Notes: generated by a model not told the origin, from the letters alone. A DNA stretch of 64,000 bases from Achatina immaculata (GCA_009760885.1 CM019708.1:15858590-15922589); one strand, 5' to 3'; shown: positions 23,815-35,553, counted from the stretch's first letter. Numbers and translations: made by a program.

Positions 23815-24150
23815 ATCTTCAGCTGCCGTGCGTGGAGCGGTGCTCTTCCCGGCCAATGAAGAAATTTGCAAATGAGGTTGCCGCGCAGCATCACTGCGGA
23901 AAAGGTGGTTGAAAGAATAAAGCGAAGCAAACAGTCAAATCACGGCACCTCTGGTCTGGAGGTTGGCCACGTCCTGAGTGCAGTCATATCGTGTGAAATG
24001 CATGAACCGGTTTGTCCCAGAGGTTAAGTCACTGCTGGCTTGACTTTTCAAATGCCGCGCGTGGAGTGAAGCTCCTCCCGGTTAAGGAAGTAAATGCGGA
24101 AATAAAGGTTGCTGTGCGGCGCCGATGGGAAAAGGTGGTGGAAAGTGAAG
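23815..24150. repeat. GC-richer tandem repeat, about 240 bp unit
   Basis: Two diverged copies of a block starting GCCGYGCGTGGAG and ending GGGAAAAGGTGGT lie about 235 bp apart (near 23826 and 24054). The base composition is clearly different from the AT-rich surroundings. Confidence 0.6.
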
Positions 24151-24179
24151 TTTAACCTGGTATGTCCAGTAGTATCGCT

Positions 24180-24500
24180 ACGAGAGCTATACCACGGCAC
24201 CTCTGCTCTAGAGGCCGCCTACGTCCGAAATACACCTACACTGGTGAAATATGCCTAAACCGGCACACACCAGGGGTGGAACTCGATGGCTAGACATGTC
24301 ATGCCACCTCCGCTCTAGAGGTCGGTAACGCCTGATAAACACCCATACTGGTGAATTTTGCCTAAACCGGCTCATACCAGGGGTGAATCTTGAAGGCTAT
24401 GAATGTCACAGTACCTCTGCCCTAGAGGTCGGTCCCGTCCCAAACATGCCCATACTGGGAAATGCCTAAACCGGCTCAACCCAGGGGTAGAAGTCACTAG
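24180..24500. repeat. About 110-120 bp tandem repeat (CTCTAGAGGTCGG type)
   Basis: Three to four diverged copies of a unit with 'cacctctgctctagagg', 'cctaaaccggc' and 'ccaggggt' occur at about 24193, 24303 and 24413. A more distant copy lies near 23942. Confidence 0.7.
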
Positions 24501-24599
24501 TGGCGAGGATTCGTCCTCCTGGACAAAAGCTCCATCCTGGTCACAACTAGGAAGGGTAGCGGCCACGACCGCAAAATGCTGAAGTCGGAGACACTGGAC

Positions 24600-24875
24600 C
24601 AGGGAAGTCTAGATAGGCAACCACCTCTCACCCGGCGGGGATGTCTGCGTATCCTAATCACGCTGAGGTTTTCCGGTGAGAAAGTCCAACCCTGGACTGG
24701 ATGGGCAACCACCTCTCACCCGGCGGTGATACACGGGTATCTCATAACACGTCGAGGTTTTCCGGTGAGAAAGTCCAACTCTGTCCTGGGTGGGCTGACG
24801 CCTCTCACCCAGCGGGGATGCACTGATATTCCAAACACGTCGAGGTCTTCCGGTGAGAAAGTCCAACCCTAGACC
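24600..24875. repeat. About 95-bp tandem repeat (TTTTCCGGTGAGAAAGTCCA)
   Basis: Three copies of CACCTCTCACCCGGCGGGGA followed by a GAGGTTTTCCGGTGAGAAAG core are present. Together with the preceding blocks it looks like a structured, possibly non-autonomous element of unknown class. No protein domain is encoded. Confidence 0.7.
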
Positions 24876-25094
24876 AAACTGGTGCAATGAAAACCACGGT
24901 GTCACGCAATCCCGCTTCCGAGACCCACCAAGAATACAGGCTAAAGCACTGTGATACTCTGAACCCCTTGTGGTCCTTCGTGGAACTCATGTGGTCTATT
25001 TTGGACCACACAGGGGACCACCGGACCTAACGAGGACCACATGTGTGAATTCAGTAGGTTCACAGTGCGGTTTTTGGTGGTAGAAGTGAACGAA

Positions 25095-25500
25095 GAAGAA
25101 GAAGAAGAAGTTGTGATAGGCTAGATAGAGAGGATTTTTAATATGTTCTTAAGTTCGACTTGAACTGGTAGCTAGCCTGTAGCAGAACTAGTGAAAATGT
25201 AACGTACGGCTGAGGTATTGTACTGTTTAGGACAGACAATTGTTATTGTCATATATTAAGAATGAGACTGTGGTGGGGATTTTTTTAGAATTCATTGTAT
25301 TGTGAGAAGCTTTTGGTAATCGTGTGAGTATGAAATAGTTTTTTTTTTATTAATTGTTGATACTGGTTTCTTCCCATATGGTGTAATAACGCCGGGAATC
25401 CTATGCTTGTAATCTTGACAAGCTGTGTGGCTTCATCTCATTTTCCATCAGTTCAAACTTATTTTCTTCATTAATGAATGCACTCTATGTGTACATATTA
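25095..25500. mobile_element. Diverged relative of the 3.5-4.3 kb LTR
   Basis: The sequence AAGCTT...GAGTATGA...T-run...CCCATATGGTGTAATAACGCCGGGAA resembles AAGCTTGTAAGTATGA...CCCATATGGCGTAGAG...CGCCGGGCA in the LTR at 3800-3890. The ends are not clear. Confidence 0.45.
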
Positions 25501-25604
25501 GTTGGAGTCTTATTGACTTGATGGAGTTTTTCTGCTGTTAGTTCTGTTGTGCGACTGGAAGTCCAATTGATGTTTTCATTTGTGACTCTGGTGTTTTTAT
25601 TGTA

Positions 25605-27370
25605 GTAGTAGCCAGTCTGGTTATTGTTGTTGTTGTGGTAGTAGCGAGTCTGGGTACTGTTGTTGTTGTAGTAGCCAATTTGGGTATTGCTGTTGTAGTA
25701 GCTCTAGCGAGTCTGGGTATTGTTGTTGCTGTAGTAGCCAGTCTGAGTATTGCTGTTGTCGTAGTAGCGAGTCTGGGTATTGTTGTTGTAGTAGTAGCGA
25801 GTCTGGGTATTGTTGTTGTAGTAGTAGCGAGTCTGGGTATTGTTGTTGTAGTAGTAGCGAGTCTGGGTATTGTTGTTGTAGTAGTAGTGAGTCTGGGTAT
25901 TGTTGTTGTAGTAGTAGCGAGTCTGGGTATTGTTGTTGTAGTAATAGCCAGTCTTGGTATTGTTGTTGTAGTAGTAGCAGCGAGTCTGGGTATTGTTGTT
26001 GTAGTAGTAGCAGCGAGGCTGGGTATTGTTGTTGTAGTAGTAGCAGCGAGTATGGGTATTGTTGTTGTAGTAGCAGCGAGTCTGGGTATTGTTGTTGTAG
26101 TAGTAGCGAGTCTGGGTATTGTTGTTGTAGTAATAGCCAGTCTTGGTATTGTTGTTGTAGTAGTAGCAGCGAGGCTGGGTATTGTTGTTGTTGTAGTAGC
26201 AGCGAGGCTGGGTATTGTTGTTGTAGTAGTAGCGAGTCTGGGTATTGTTGTTGTAGTAGTAGCAAGTCTGGGTATTGTTGTTGTAGTAGTAGCGAGTCTG
26301 GGTATTGTTGTTGTAGTAGTAGCGAGTCTGGGTATTGTTGTTGTAGTAGTAGCGAGTCTGGGTATTGTTGTTGTAGTAGTAGCAAGTCTGGGTATTGTTG
26401 TTGTAGTAGTAGCGAGTCTGGGTATTGTTGTTGTAGTAGTAGCGAGTCTGGGTATTGTTGTTGTAGTAGTAGCGAGTCTGGGTATTGTTGTTGTAGTAGT
26501 AGCAGCGAGACTTGGTATTGTTGTTGTAGTAGTAGCGAGTCTGTGTATTGTTGTTGTAGTAGTAGCAGCGAGTCTGGGTATTGTTGTTGTAGTAATAGCC
26601 AGTCTTGGTATTGTTGTTGTAGTAGTAGCAGCGAGTCTGGGTATTGTTGTTGTAGTAGCAGCGAGTCTGGGTATTGTTGTTGTAGTAGTAGCGAGTCTGG
26701 GTATTGTTGTTGTAGTAGTAGCAGCGAGACTTGGTATTGTTGTTGTAGTAGTAGCAGCGAGACTTGGTATTGTTGTTGTAGTAGTAGCAGCGAGACTTGG
26801 TATTGTTGTTGTAGTAGTAGCAGCGAGTCTGGGTATTGTTGCTGTAGTAGTAGCAGCGAGACTTGGTATTGTTGTTGTAGTAGTAGCAGCGAGTCTGGGT
26901 ATTGTTGTTGTAGTAGTAGCAGCGAGTCTGGGTATTGTTGTTGTAGTAGTAGCAGCGAGACTTGGTATTGTTGTTGTAGTAGTAGCGAGTCTGTGTATTG
27001 TTGTTGTAGTAGTAGCGAGTGTGGGTATTGTTGTTGTAGTAGTAGCGAGTCTGGGTATTGTTGTTGTAGTAGTAGCGAGTCTGGGTATTGTTGTTGTAGT
27101 AGTAGCGAGTCTGGGTATTGTTGTTGTAGTAGTAGCGAGTCTGGGTATTGTTGTTGTAGTAGTAGCGAGTCTGGGTATTGTTGTTGTAGTAGTAGCGAAT
27201 CTGTGTATTGTTGTTGTAGTAGTAGCGAGTGTGGGTATTGTTGTTGTAGTAGTAGCGAGTCTGGGTATTGTTGTTGTAGTAGTAGCGAGTCTGGGTATTG
27301 TTGTTGTAATAGTAGCGAGTCTGGGTATTGTTGTTGTAGTAATAGTGAGTCTGGGTATTGTTTTTGGTGT
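25605..27370. repeat. 30/33-bp trinucleotide-rich minisatellite
   Basis: About 55 copies of GCGAGTCTGGGTATTGTTGT + TGTAGTAGTA occur, with 3-bp GCA insertions in some units. All length variation is in multiples of three, so several frames on both strands stay open for up to 611 codons. Low complexity and multi-frame openness argue against coding. Confidence 0.95.
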
Positions 27371-27438
27371 CACTCAGCGAATACTACAGTGACAGGCTTG
27401 CCGATTTGGTTTGAAAACGGCTGAGCAAAATATTTGAA

Positions 27439-27485
27439 GCAACAACAACAACAACAACATCATCAACAACAACAACACCAACAAG
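27439..27485. repeat. CAA microsatellite
   Basis: CAA/CATCAA repeats. Confidence 0.9.
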
Positions 27486-27699
27486 AAATGTAACATAAAA
27501 ACCACAGTATATCTCCATTATACCTTTGTGAGAAATTCTATCTAAGAAGACATTCCACTTGTTCTTGCTGGTCTAGATAAACTATCAGTAGAGCTCTTAG
27601 TATAGTTGGTGCAGTGGTGACACATCAGCTATATACGTCTTGTTGACATACGTCGTCAGTGGCAAGACACAGATAACATCCACAGTCAACTAGAACCAC

Positions 27700-28110
27700 C
27701 AGAAGGCAAAGAAATACTAGAGACATGGTTGTCTCTCTCTCTCTCCTTCTCTCTCTCACTCTCTTTCTCCCTCACACACACACTTAAATGTTCACAAGAT
27801 GACTCGAGCACAAAGTAATACAGGTCTCACACAACTTTAGATTAGACCATGACTCAAATTGGCTAACAAAATCATGGCTCCCTTCACGCAAATCATGCAC
27901 ACGCTTTGTCTCAGTTCCCTCGCCTTATCCAAGAAAGTCCAACTGTACCAGGAAATATGTGCACACAAGTCAGGGCCACCGCCCCCATAAGCTCGAATAT
28001 ACAAAGAAACAACCAGGGTAGTTAACTTTACATGACATTTGCAGGGGAGAACACCCCGATAAACATTTACAGAAGGTCGAGTTCTCTTTTGGAGGAATAG
28101 TTCTCACTAT
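27700..28110. repeat. Dispersed repeat, copy 1 of a pair
   Basis: It begins CTAGAGACATGGTTGTCTCT and runs through 'gactaac'-like, 'caccgcccccataa' and GTTAACTTTACATGA motifs. The same ordered motifs occur at 29560-29880, the other side of the 39-bp array. Element class unknown. Confidence 0.5.
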
Positions 28111-28374
28111 TGTCCGATTTCAGGCAGCTTTTCTATGAAAATGACGAAGCTCCCATTCATGGAGGTCTTAGATTTTATTTCTGTTTCAGTTATTTATATA
28201 TGCGCTCTTCGTCTAAGTGAACAGTTTTGAAGCAAGCAGATATCAATCGTTATTGCTGAGCTGCACCTCTCATGGCAGAATCTACAAACTTTGGATTCCA
28301 GCACGTACAGTCTGGGGGCTTTAAGTTAAAAAAAAACAAGGTGCTTTAATAATAGAGAAAGATGATAATCACGT
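28111..28374. other. Intergenic DNA, nothing recognised
   Basis: No feature seen. Confidence 0.3.
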
Positions 28375-29480
28375 TCGGTATGATGGTTGATGTAGAACCA
28401 CATAATAGCATATAGTATGATGGTTGATGTAGAACCACATAATAACATGTAGTATGATGGTTGATGTAAAACCACATAATAGCATGCAGTGTGATTGTTG
28501 ATGTAAAACCACATAATAACATGTAGTATGACGGTTGATGTAGAACCACATAATAGCATGCAGTATGACGGTTGATGTAGAACCACATAATAGCATTGAG
28601 AAGGATGGTTGATGTAGCACGCCACATAATAACATTGAGAAGGATGGTTGATGTAACACGCCACATAATAACATTGAGAAGGATGGTTTATGTAGCACGC
28701 CACATAATAACATTGAGAAGGATGGTTGATGTAACACGACACATAATAACATTGAGAAGGATGGTTGATGTAGCACGCCACATAATAACATTGAGAAGGA
28801 TGGTTGATGTAGCACGCCACATAATAACATTGAGAAGGATGGTTGATGTAACACGCCACATAATAACATTGAGAAGGATGGTTGATGTAGCACGCCACAT
28901 AATAACATTGAGAAGGATGGTTGATGTAACACGCCACATAATAACATTGAGAAGGATGGTTTATGTAGCACGCCACATAATAACATTGAGAAGGATGGTT
29001 GATGTAACACGACACATAATAACATTGAGAAGGATGGTTGATGTAGCACGCCACATAATAACATTGAGAAGGATGGTTGATGTAGCACGCCACATAATAA
29101 CATTGAGAAGGATGGTTGATGTAACACGCCACATAATAACATTGAGAAGGATGGTTGATGTAGCACGCCACATAATAACATTGAGAAGGATGGTTGATGT
29201 AGCACGCAACATAATAACATTGAGAAGGATGGTTGATGTAGCACGCCACATAATAACATTCAGAAGGATGGTTGATGTAGCACGACACATAATAACATTC
29301 AGAAGGATGGTTGATGTAGCACGACACATAATAACATTCAGAAGGATGGTTGATGTAGCACGACACATAATAACATTCAGAAGGATGGTTGATGTAGCAC
29401 GCCACATAATAACATTCAGAAGGATGGTTGATGTAACACGACACATAATAACATTGAGAAGGATGGTTGAAGTAGCATGG
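28375..29480. repeat. 39-bp minisatellite
   Basis: Regular units of ACATAATAACATTGAGAAGG + ATGGTTGATGTAGCACGCC run from about 28590 to 29470 (over 20 copies). Diverged units containing GTAGTATGATGGTTGATGTA lead in from 28375. Both strands have open frames because 39 is divisible by three. Confidence 0.95.
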
Positions 29481-29559
29481 CTGCTGGTGGTGACAGACAG
29501 AACAGAAATCCCACGCGCAGGAGATACATAAGCCAGCTGGGTTAACCAGACTTACAGAA

Positions 29560-29880
29560 AGCTTCTAGAGACATGCTTGTCTCTTTCTCTCTCAAGTAAC
29601 AGAACGATTCTACGAAAACATCACTACATCCTCACAAGATAAGACGCAGAACCAGACTGACTAACAAAAAACAAAAAACTACAGCTTTCACACTTCCACA
29701 GACCTCGCTCAGTCCTCCACACAAATACACTATCCGCACGCCCGAACTGAGCCCAGAGGTCGGGGGAAATCACCCCGTAAATCGAAGTATATAAAACAAA
29801 CAATCAGGGGCGTTAACTTTACATGAGTTTTTGCATGGTTGCATTCTTTGATAAACAAATTCTGTTACACCTCTAGCAAG
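29560..29880. repeat. Dispersed repeat, copy 2 of a pair
   Basis: It starts CTAGAGACATGCTTGTCTCT and shares the ordered motifs of 27700-28110, including GCGTTAACTTTACATGA. It is diverged and shorter. Confidence 0.5.
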
Positions 29881-29992
29881 AATGGAATTGATCTATCCAT
29901 TAACCTCTTGTTTTCTTGGGCAAAATGGTATGTAGAAACTGCACATAAACATCTAACAAAGCAATAATGACGCTTAATATTGTTCAACTTAT

Positions 29993-29998
29993 TTTATT
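29993..29998 (-). terminator. Possible poly(A) signal of FREP-B
   Basis: AATAAA on the minus strand lies about 265 bases downstream of the FREP-B stop codon. It is a single hexamer in AT-rich DNA. Confidence 0.3.
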
Positions 29999-30260
29999 CA
30001 CTACTAAATTTTACAGGGACATACGCTTGGATGTTTGTGTTGAAGTTCTGTTTCTAAATGTTTGTATGATTTTATCACTGTAGCGCTAGTAGTAAGGGGA
30101 GTGAGAAATGTGGTAAGAGTGAACATTAAAGTGTGTGAATTTTTAAAACTGTTTGAATATTGTCTGTCAGCTCCAGCACAAAAAGTATAATATTTCAGAA
30201 AGAATCTTCGGAAAAGTGGAGTTGAAAACTAAAAATGGTGATCAGTATTTAGTTGGGTTT

Positions 30261-30626
30261 CTACTTTCGCACCTTCATTTCTGTCGCTTCGAGAGATTCG
30301 ACGAAGCTGCTCACTTCCTCCCAGATTACGCCTACAGTGTCATTGACTGCCCACAGCCCATTCAGGTTGGAGTAGTAGCATCCCTTATACCACCAGGCGC
30401 CCGAGCAAATCTCGGCGCAGTTTTCACGATCCTGGTCGTTGTCTTGGTCGAAGGTGCTGAAACTCATACCATTGTGATACGACGCTAGACTGTCGCCTGC
30501 TGTGCCACTGTAGCCACTCACTGAGAGATTGTACTTGGAGACCTCATCACCAACACTAAAGTGTGAGTACTGAGCGTAATATTTCTTACCTTTAAATGTC
30601 ATGTCAACCCTGAGCGCATAATTACC
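30261..30626 (-). CDS. FREP-B, FBG exon 3 (C-terminal, with stop)
   Basis: The minus strand gives 121 residues plus TAG (30261-30263), starting after ATTACAG at GNYALRVDM. It contains the FBG core: Y-HNGMSFSTFDQDNDQ, whose D-x-D-N-D is the conserved calcium loop; the Cys pair in NCAEICSGAWWYKGC; SNLNGLW; and the terminal TEMKVR. The length is normal for the terminal FBG exon of FREPs. It should bind an acetylated or sugar ligand as other FBG lectins do, but specificity cannot be read. The intron before it begins, within six bases of the acceptor, as an AT dinucleotide array, so the usual pyrimidine tract is missing. Confidence 0.88.
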   Translation of the reverse strand, partial: GNYALRVDMTFKGKKYYAQYSHFSVGDEVSKYNLSVSGYSGTAGDSLASYHNGMSFSTFDQDNDQDRENCAEICSGAWWYKGCYYSNLNGLWAVNDTVGVIWEEVSSFVESLEATEMKVRK

Positions 30627-30629
30627 CTG

Positions 30630-30631
<2 letters not shown>

Positions 30632-30686
<55 letters not shown>
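30632..30686. repeat. AT dinucleotide repeat at a splice acceptor
   Basis: About 27 AT repeats lie immediately upstream (minus sense) of the FREP-B FBG exon 3 acceptor. Confidence 0.95.
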
Positions 30687-30690
<4 letters not shown>

Positions 30691-30719
30691 AAATTTGTGA
30701 TATACTGGGTAAGTGTACA

Positions 30720-30850
30720 GGAAAACAAATGAGAAGACCTGACAGATTATAAAACAAATGAGAAGACCTGACAGATTATAAAACAAATGAGAAGACCTGA
30801 CAGATTATAAAACAAGTGAGAAGACATGACAGATTATAAAACACGGTCTC
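30720..30850. repeat. 29-bp tandem repeat
   Basis: About four and a half copies of AAACAAATGAGAAGACCTGA + CAGATTATA. Confidence 0.9.
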
Positions 30851-30859
30851 GAACTCATC

Positions 30860-31080
30860 ATTAACATACAATACGACAGTGAAATCATAACTGACATAAA
30901 ATACGACAGTCAAATCATTACTGACATAAAATATGTCAGTCAAATCTTCACTGACATAAAATATGTCAGTCTCAAATCATCACTGGCAAAATATACGACA
31001 GTCAAATCATCACTGACATAAAATATGTCACTCAAATCACCACTGACATAAAATATGTCACTCAAATCATCACTGATAGG
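30860..31080. repeat. About 30-bp tandem repeat
   Basis: Seven irregular copies of TCATCACTGACATAAAATAT + GTCAGTCAAA. Confidence 0.85.
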
Positions 31081-32373
31081 AACTATTGACATTGCTTACT
31101 GTGTTTTGTAGTATACAATTGTCAGGACAAGAGAACAAAAGCTGGCCAAGACCCTGTCCCGCCTCTCCGTTAGTGCTACTAGCAAACGGCTCAGTCTGAC
31201 AGCCTGATGAGCTGTGGTCCCCAGGGCGAAGGGTCCATCATGCAGCACAGCATGTTTTCCTGCTTTTTTAGCTCCACCCTGTGATCTGCAAGCTAATCAC
31301 CGTGGCGTAAATTCGAAACGATGATTTGCTTCAACACATTCACTGCATCAGCTGCAAAAACCTTTCTAATGGCAGCTCCAAATAGATGGAACAAGAATAA
31401 GACAGTAGTTTCGATGACTATACTCCCTGTAGTAGAGTATATTTATCTTGATGAATCGATGGTTTGTACGGCTGTTTCTGTGACTACAAACTATCGGTTA
31501 TAAGGTAACATTTGCTTAACGTTTTGTCCCTATATCTAACTTTAACATATATTCCTAACTTTCGTTCTCACATTTGCGTAAAAAGCCAAAGCTGTTACTG
31601 CTGCAAAGGCTGTATAACGTTTCTCATAATTAAATCTAATCTACATAACGCCACATGCCTACAAGTTAATGTTCATGTTAGATGAAACGACAACGCCCCA
31701 CATGAAAAACATCAATAAGGAGGCAATCAAGCAGGGCTGTGCAATTGATCGAAGTTGTAGAATATGCTACATTTTCAAAACGTCAACTGAAACATGTTAA
31801 AAGCTATGAGACAAAATTACTCTTTGTGCTGTAGGAAAAGTCAGTTTGAAACAGAGAACTAATGTCCTTGTCTCCACTGATAATAAATGGTCAGATCGTG
31901 ACAGGAATCATGAACTGTTTGCATTCAGATAAAGCAGTGGGACACTCATGACAGTCTATGACTCTCATGGAAAATACACAGTTTGTATTGGTGAATTCAT
32001 TTTGAGAACCAAGAGATCACTGTAATGTTTATTTACAACAAAACCCCATAACAGAAAGGGAAGTCACTAATGATGATTTGATTTTATGCACGCAAAATCA
32101 TTTTACACATAACTATTCCAAATTTATTACAAGAACGTGACAGAAAAGTTTCATTATGTGACAAGTAAAACAAGGAGTGTATTCAGTTCAGTGGGATCTT
32201 TACTCGTTCACTCCTGAATTACTGTGTGTGTATTCTCTACGAGAACACATTTTGATGACAAACTTTGGTAAACAAAAAAAAACTGGAAGGAAGTTACTCC
32301 GTAATTAAAAATATGTGCTGCTACTTTTCATTCTATTTAGACATTACCAAAACATCGTTCTGAGCACTGATGC
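31081..32373. other. FREP-B intron, nothing coding
   Basis: Contains a dispersed-repeat piece near 31145-31175 shared with 16085-16115. The remainder is AT-rich and featureless to me. Confidence 0.4.
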
Positions 32374-32381
32374 GTATAGAC

Positions 32382-34969
32382 CAGTGGTTCTCAACCCATG
32401 GGCGGCGGCCCAAAGATAGGCCCTGACAGGGAATATTGTGGGCCGCGCTGAAGTCTCAAAGCAGCAAAAATAAAAAGTAGATACAATAACAAATTATTCC
32501 TCATTTTCACACAATGCATAGGGGCAGAGTGCACGGATGCAACCTACAGAATTATAGGTCGCTTTATTAGTATGTCCGCAGCGCGGCTGTTGGAGAAAGG
32601 ATGGTCCAGACAGCGTTTCTTCCAGCATCAAACAGAAATGTGACGTACATAAAAAAGAAGGCATCGCTTTTGAAGTACAACACTGGCGTCTTTCTGATCG
32701 TGTTACTGAAACGTGCAGTTTTACAATTCAATTTTAGAGAGCAGTCGGCGTAAATTCTGCGAGAGAGCAAAAGTGAAATATAATTTTCAGCAATTGTGTT
32801 TTAGTTTAAAAATCATATTTCGTTGGTTTGAGAGCCGCTATTCGGTCTTAGTGTGTGTAATTCGTATTGGATTAATAAACGGGTTTCAGTAACTCACGTA
32901 GTGATCTTGGAGACTTTTCGGATAGGCTTTTTTTTAATTGTTCAAACTTTAAAACTCTAGGTGCTAAAATGGATCGATGTGAAACGTAAGCCTTCGAATT
33001 CGCGCAAACAATTTGATAGTAGTGGCAGCGAAAGTGACGGTGATCGAGACAACGTTAACGCTGATACTTGTAAGAAAACTAAATACGCTGGAAAACATGA
33101 TGTGGACAAAAATTAAGTACAGTTTCGTTCCATCAACAAATGACCAAAATCTGCCACAGTGTATTATTTGTTTGCAAAACCTCTCTAATGAGAAAATGAA
33201 GCCGACGAAATTGCGTCGTCATCTAACTACAAGACATCCAGATCTACAGAATAAAACCAAAGAATTTTTCGAACGTAAAGCCAAGGAATATAGTAAATAG
33301 AAGACAGTGTTAAAAACAAGAGCTACTCTCAACGAAAATGCTCTTAACGCATCGTACCTGATTGCCCACAAAATAGCAAAATCAAATAAACCACATACGA
33401 TTGCAGAAGATCTTATCATGCCAGCCGCTGTTGAGATTTGTGACGTATTGTTCGGCTCAGAATACGCTACAAAATTGAAAAGCATTCCCATCTCGAAAGA
33501 TACTGCCCGCAGAAGAATATCCTCGGACATTGTCGCGCAGCTAACAGAACGATTATAATCTACTAAGTTTGCTGTTCAGTTAAATGAGTCAACTGACATC
33601 TCCGGCGAGTCACAGCTGCGTGTTTATGTTCACTATTGTTAGCAAAATAGTATGCAAGAGGGATTTCTTTTTTGCAAGTCACTGCCAGCGAGAACGACGG
33701 CCGATGAAATATTTCGTGTTTTAAAAGATTTTTTCACAATTTATGGACTGCAGTGGACGAACTGCATCGGTGCTGTCACAGTGACTGGCCGCAACAGTGG
33801 TGTTGTAATTCGCATAAAAGCAAGTGCCACTCGAGATTGTAGGCACCCATTGTATGATCTATCGTGAGGCACGGACTTCAAAGAAGTTGAATGAAGCTCT
33901 GGGATCTGTACTCGAAGACCATGTTCGAATTGTAACCTTCATAAAAACAAGAACAATAAATAGTCGATTATTTCCTCAACTGTGGATTGAGTCAGAAGCA
34001 GAACATAAGCATCTCCTATTGCACTCGGCTGTGCGTTGGCTGTCCAGAGGAAAAGTTCTTGCAAGGGTGTTTGAGCTTCGTTTAGAATTTTTGCAGTTTT
34101 TGTCGGAACATAATCTCATCCTGGCAGGTAAGGTCGCTGATATTGATGGATTGCCATGCTGGCATACCTTGCTGACAGTTTGAACATATCATTGCAGAGT
34201 AAAGATGCCGCTATGCTCAAGATATACGACAAATTTGCAGCCTTTAAGAAGAAACTACGACTTTGGCGCACGCGACTCGAGAACAAATCACAAGACATGT
34301 TTCATTTGTTCTGTGAATTTATAGAGTGCAATGAAGTTAGTGGCGAGATTCTGGAAAGGGTCACTGGTGTAATAAAAGGGCATCTGACATCTCTTGCTGA
34401 ATATTTTGACAAATACTTCACGCCCGAAGACATTAAAACGTACGATTGGATTCGTAATCCTTTTCAGTGTGCATTCTCTGAATTAACCGGTCGTGCACAA
34501 GAAGAATTAGCGGAACTGTCTAGTGATCGCACACTACAAATCAGATTTAACGACCTGCTGTGGATATCTCTTCCTTTTGGTGGACTGTTTCGCTGGAATA
34601 TCCGTTGTTGTCAGCCCTGGCGATGAAAGTTCTTCTACCTTTTTCAACAACGTAATTATGCTAAGTTTCATTTTCTGCATTGACTGCCATGAAAATAAAA
34701 TATCGTTCAAGAATGAACGTGGAGATGATCTTCGAGTTTGTTTGTCACAAATTCCGTCCAGAATAGACATGCTATCCATCCAGAAACAGTGCCATCTTTA
34801 AGGTAAATGAATAGCAATGAATATACAGTTAAATATGTAGAGAAAATATTGCATAATAATTTATAAAATTAGATTTATACCTTGCAAATATAAAGCACTT
34901 TATTAGTGGCCGCAAAAATGTTTGATTTTTAAATGTGGGCCGTGCAGCAAAAGGGTCTGAGAACCGCTG
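32382..34969 (+). mobile_element. hAT DNA transposon (Charlie/ZBED type), 2,588 bp
   Basis: The left end is CAGTGGTTCTCAACCC and the right end, reverse-complemented, is CAGCGGTTCTCAGACCC. The two imperfect inverted repeats are flanked by a perfect 8-bp duplication GTATAGAC (32374-32381 and 34970-34977). Both the 8-bp duplication and the CAGNGGTTCTCA terminus are hAT hallmarks. The element carries one decayed transposase in its own orientation and sits in the intron between FREP-B FBG exons 2 and 3, antisense to the gene. Confidence 0.93.
32969..34800 (+). pseudogene. hAT transposase pseudogene (BED finger + RNase H-like + dimerisation)
   Basis: In order: a BED zinc finger (about 33115-33295) with QCIICLQNL and LRRHLTTRHPD supplying Cys and His ligands; the N-terminal transposase region (33307-33555); the catalytic RNase H-like core in pieces (33559-34600); and remnants of the C-terminal hAT dimerisation region with FSALTAMK-like sequence (about 34670-34800). 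In-frame stops occur at 33298, 33556 and about 33640. Frame changes occur near 33112, 33830, 34170 and 34600. It resembles the ZBED5/FAM200-like hAT group and is non-functional. Confidence 0.85.
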
Positions 34970-35096
34970 GTATAGACGACCCCCAATATCTACTAACCCT
35001 ACTACTGTTATTTTGGCGTGAAAGAACTAAAAATGACACATTGAGACAACTGAAAGTCAAATATTTAGAAGAGACTTTCATTTGTTTCGTTTAGTA

Positions 35097-35506
35097 CAGT
35101 GTTTCCCAGGCTTGTTCGGGCTGCTGCCCCTTATCCTACCAGGCCACACCCTCACTGTCCCCTCCTTATGCTCGTACAATTGTCTATTAAACTAGTATAT
35201 GCGTTACATAAATTATAAAAATAAACACTTCAGCGAGCAAACCAATTTATTTAACAATTTGAATGAGTACATTTAGAACTCACCTACTCCATTATTTTCT
35301 CAACTTTTAATGTGATGGATGAGTTGCATGTAGGAGACACAAGTCTCTCAGCATCAGATTTAAAAGTGCTAAGAAGGAAGGTATTACTGCCCCTGTCTGC
35401 TGCTTCGTTTTTCCTCACCCCCCCCCCCACCATGGCCCTTTTTTTCACCGCCCCTCTGGTACTTTCCAACGCCCCTCGGGCGTTATCCCAGCTTTAGAAA
35501 ACACTG
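35097..35506. mobile_element. hAT-type MITE, 410 bp
   Basis: The ends CAGTGTTTCCCAGGCT and (reverse-complemented right end) CAGTGTTTTCTAAAGCT are flanked by perfect 8-bp duplications GTTTAGTA at 35089-35096 and 35507-35514. No coding capacity; a C-rich run lies inside. Confidence 0.85.
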
Positions 35507-35553
35507 GTTTAGTAGAATTTGATCACAATATTCTAAGTTCGTGTAATACTTAC

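Noticed and set aside
25538..27424. A 611-codon Thr-rich frame (mucin-like) on the minus strand
   Set aside because: 30/33-bp units with 3-bp indels keep many frames open at once, and the opposite strand is open for 585 codons.
28326..29531. Frames of 296-372 codons
   Set aside because: 39-bp array, open on both strands.
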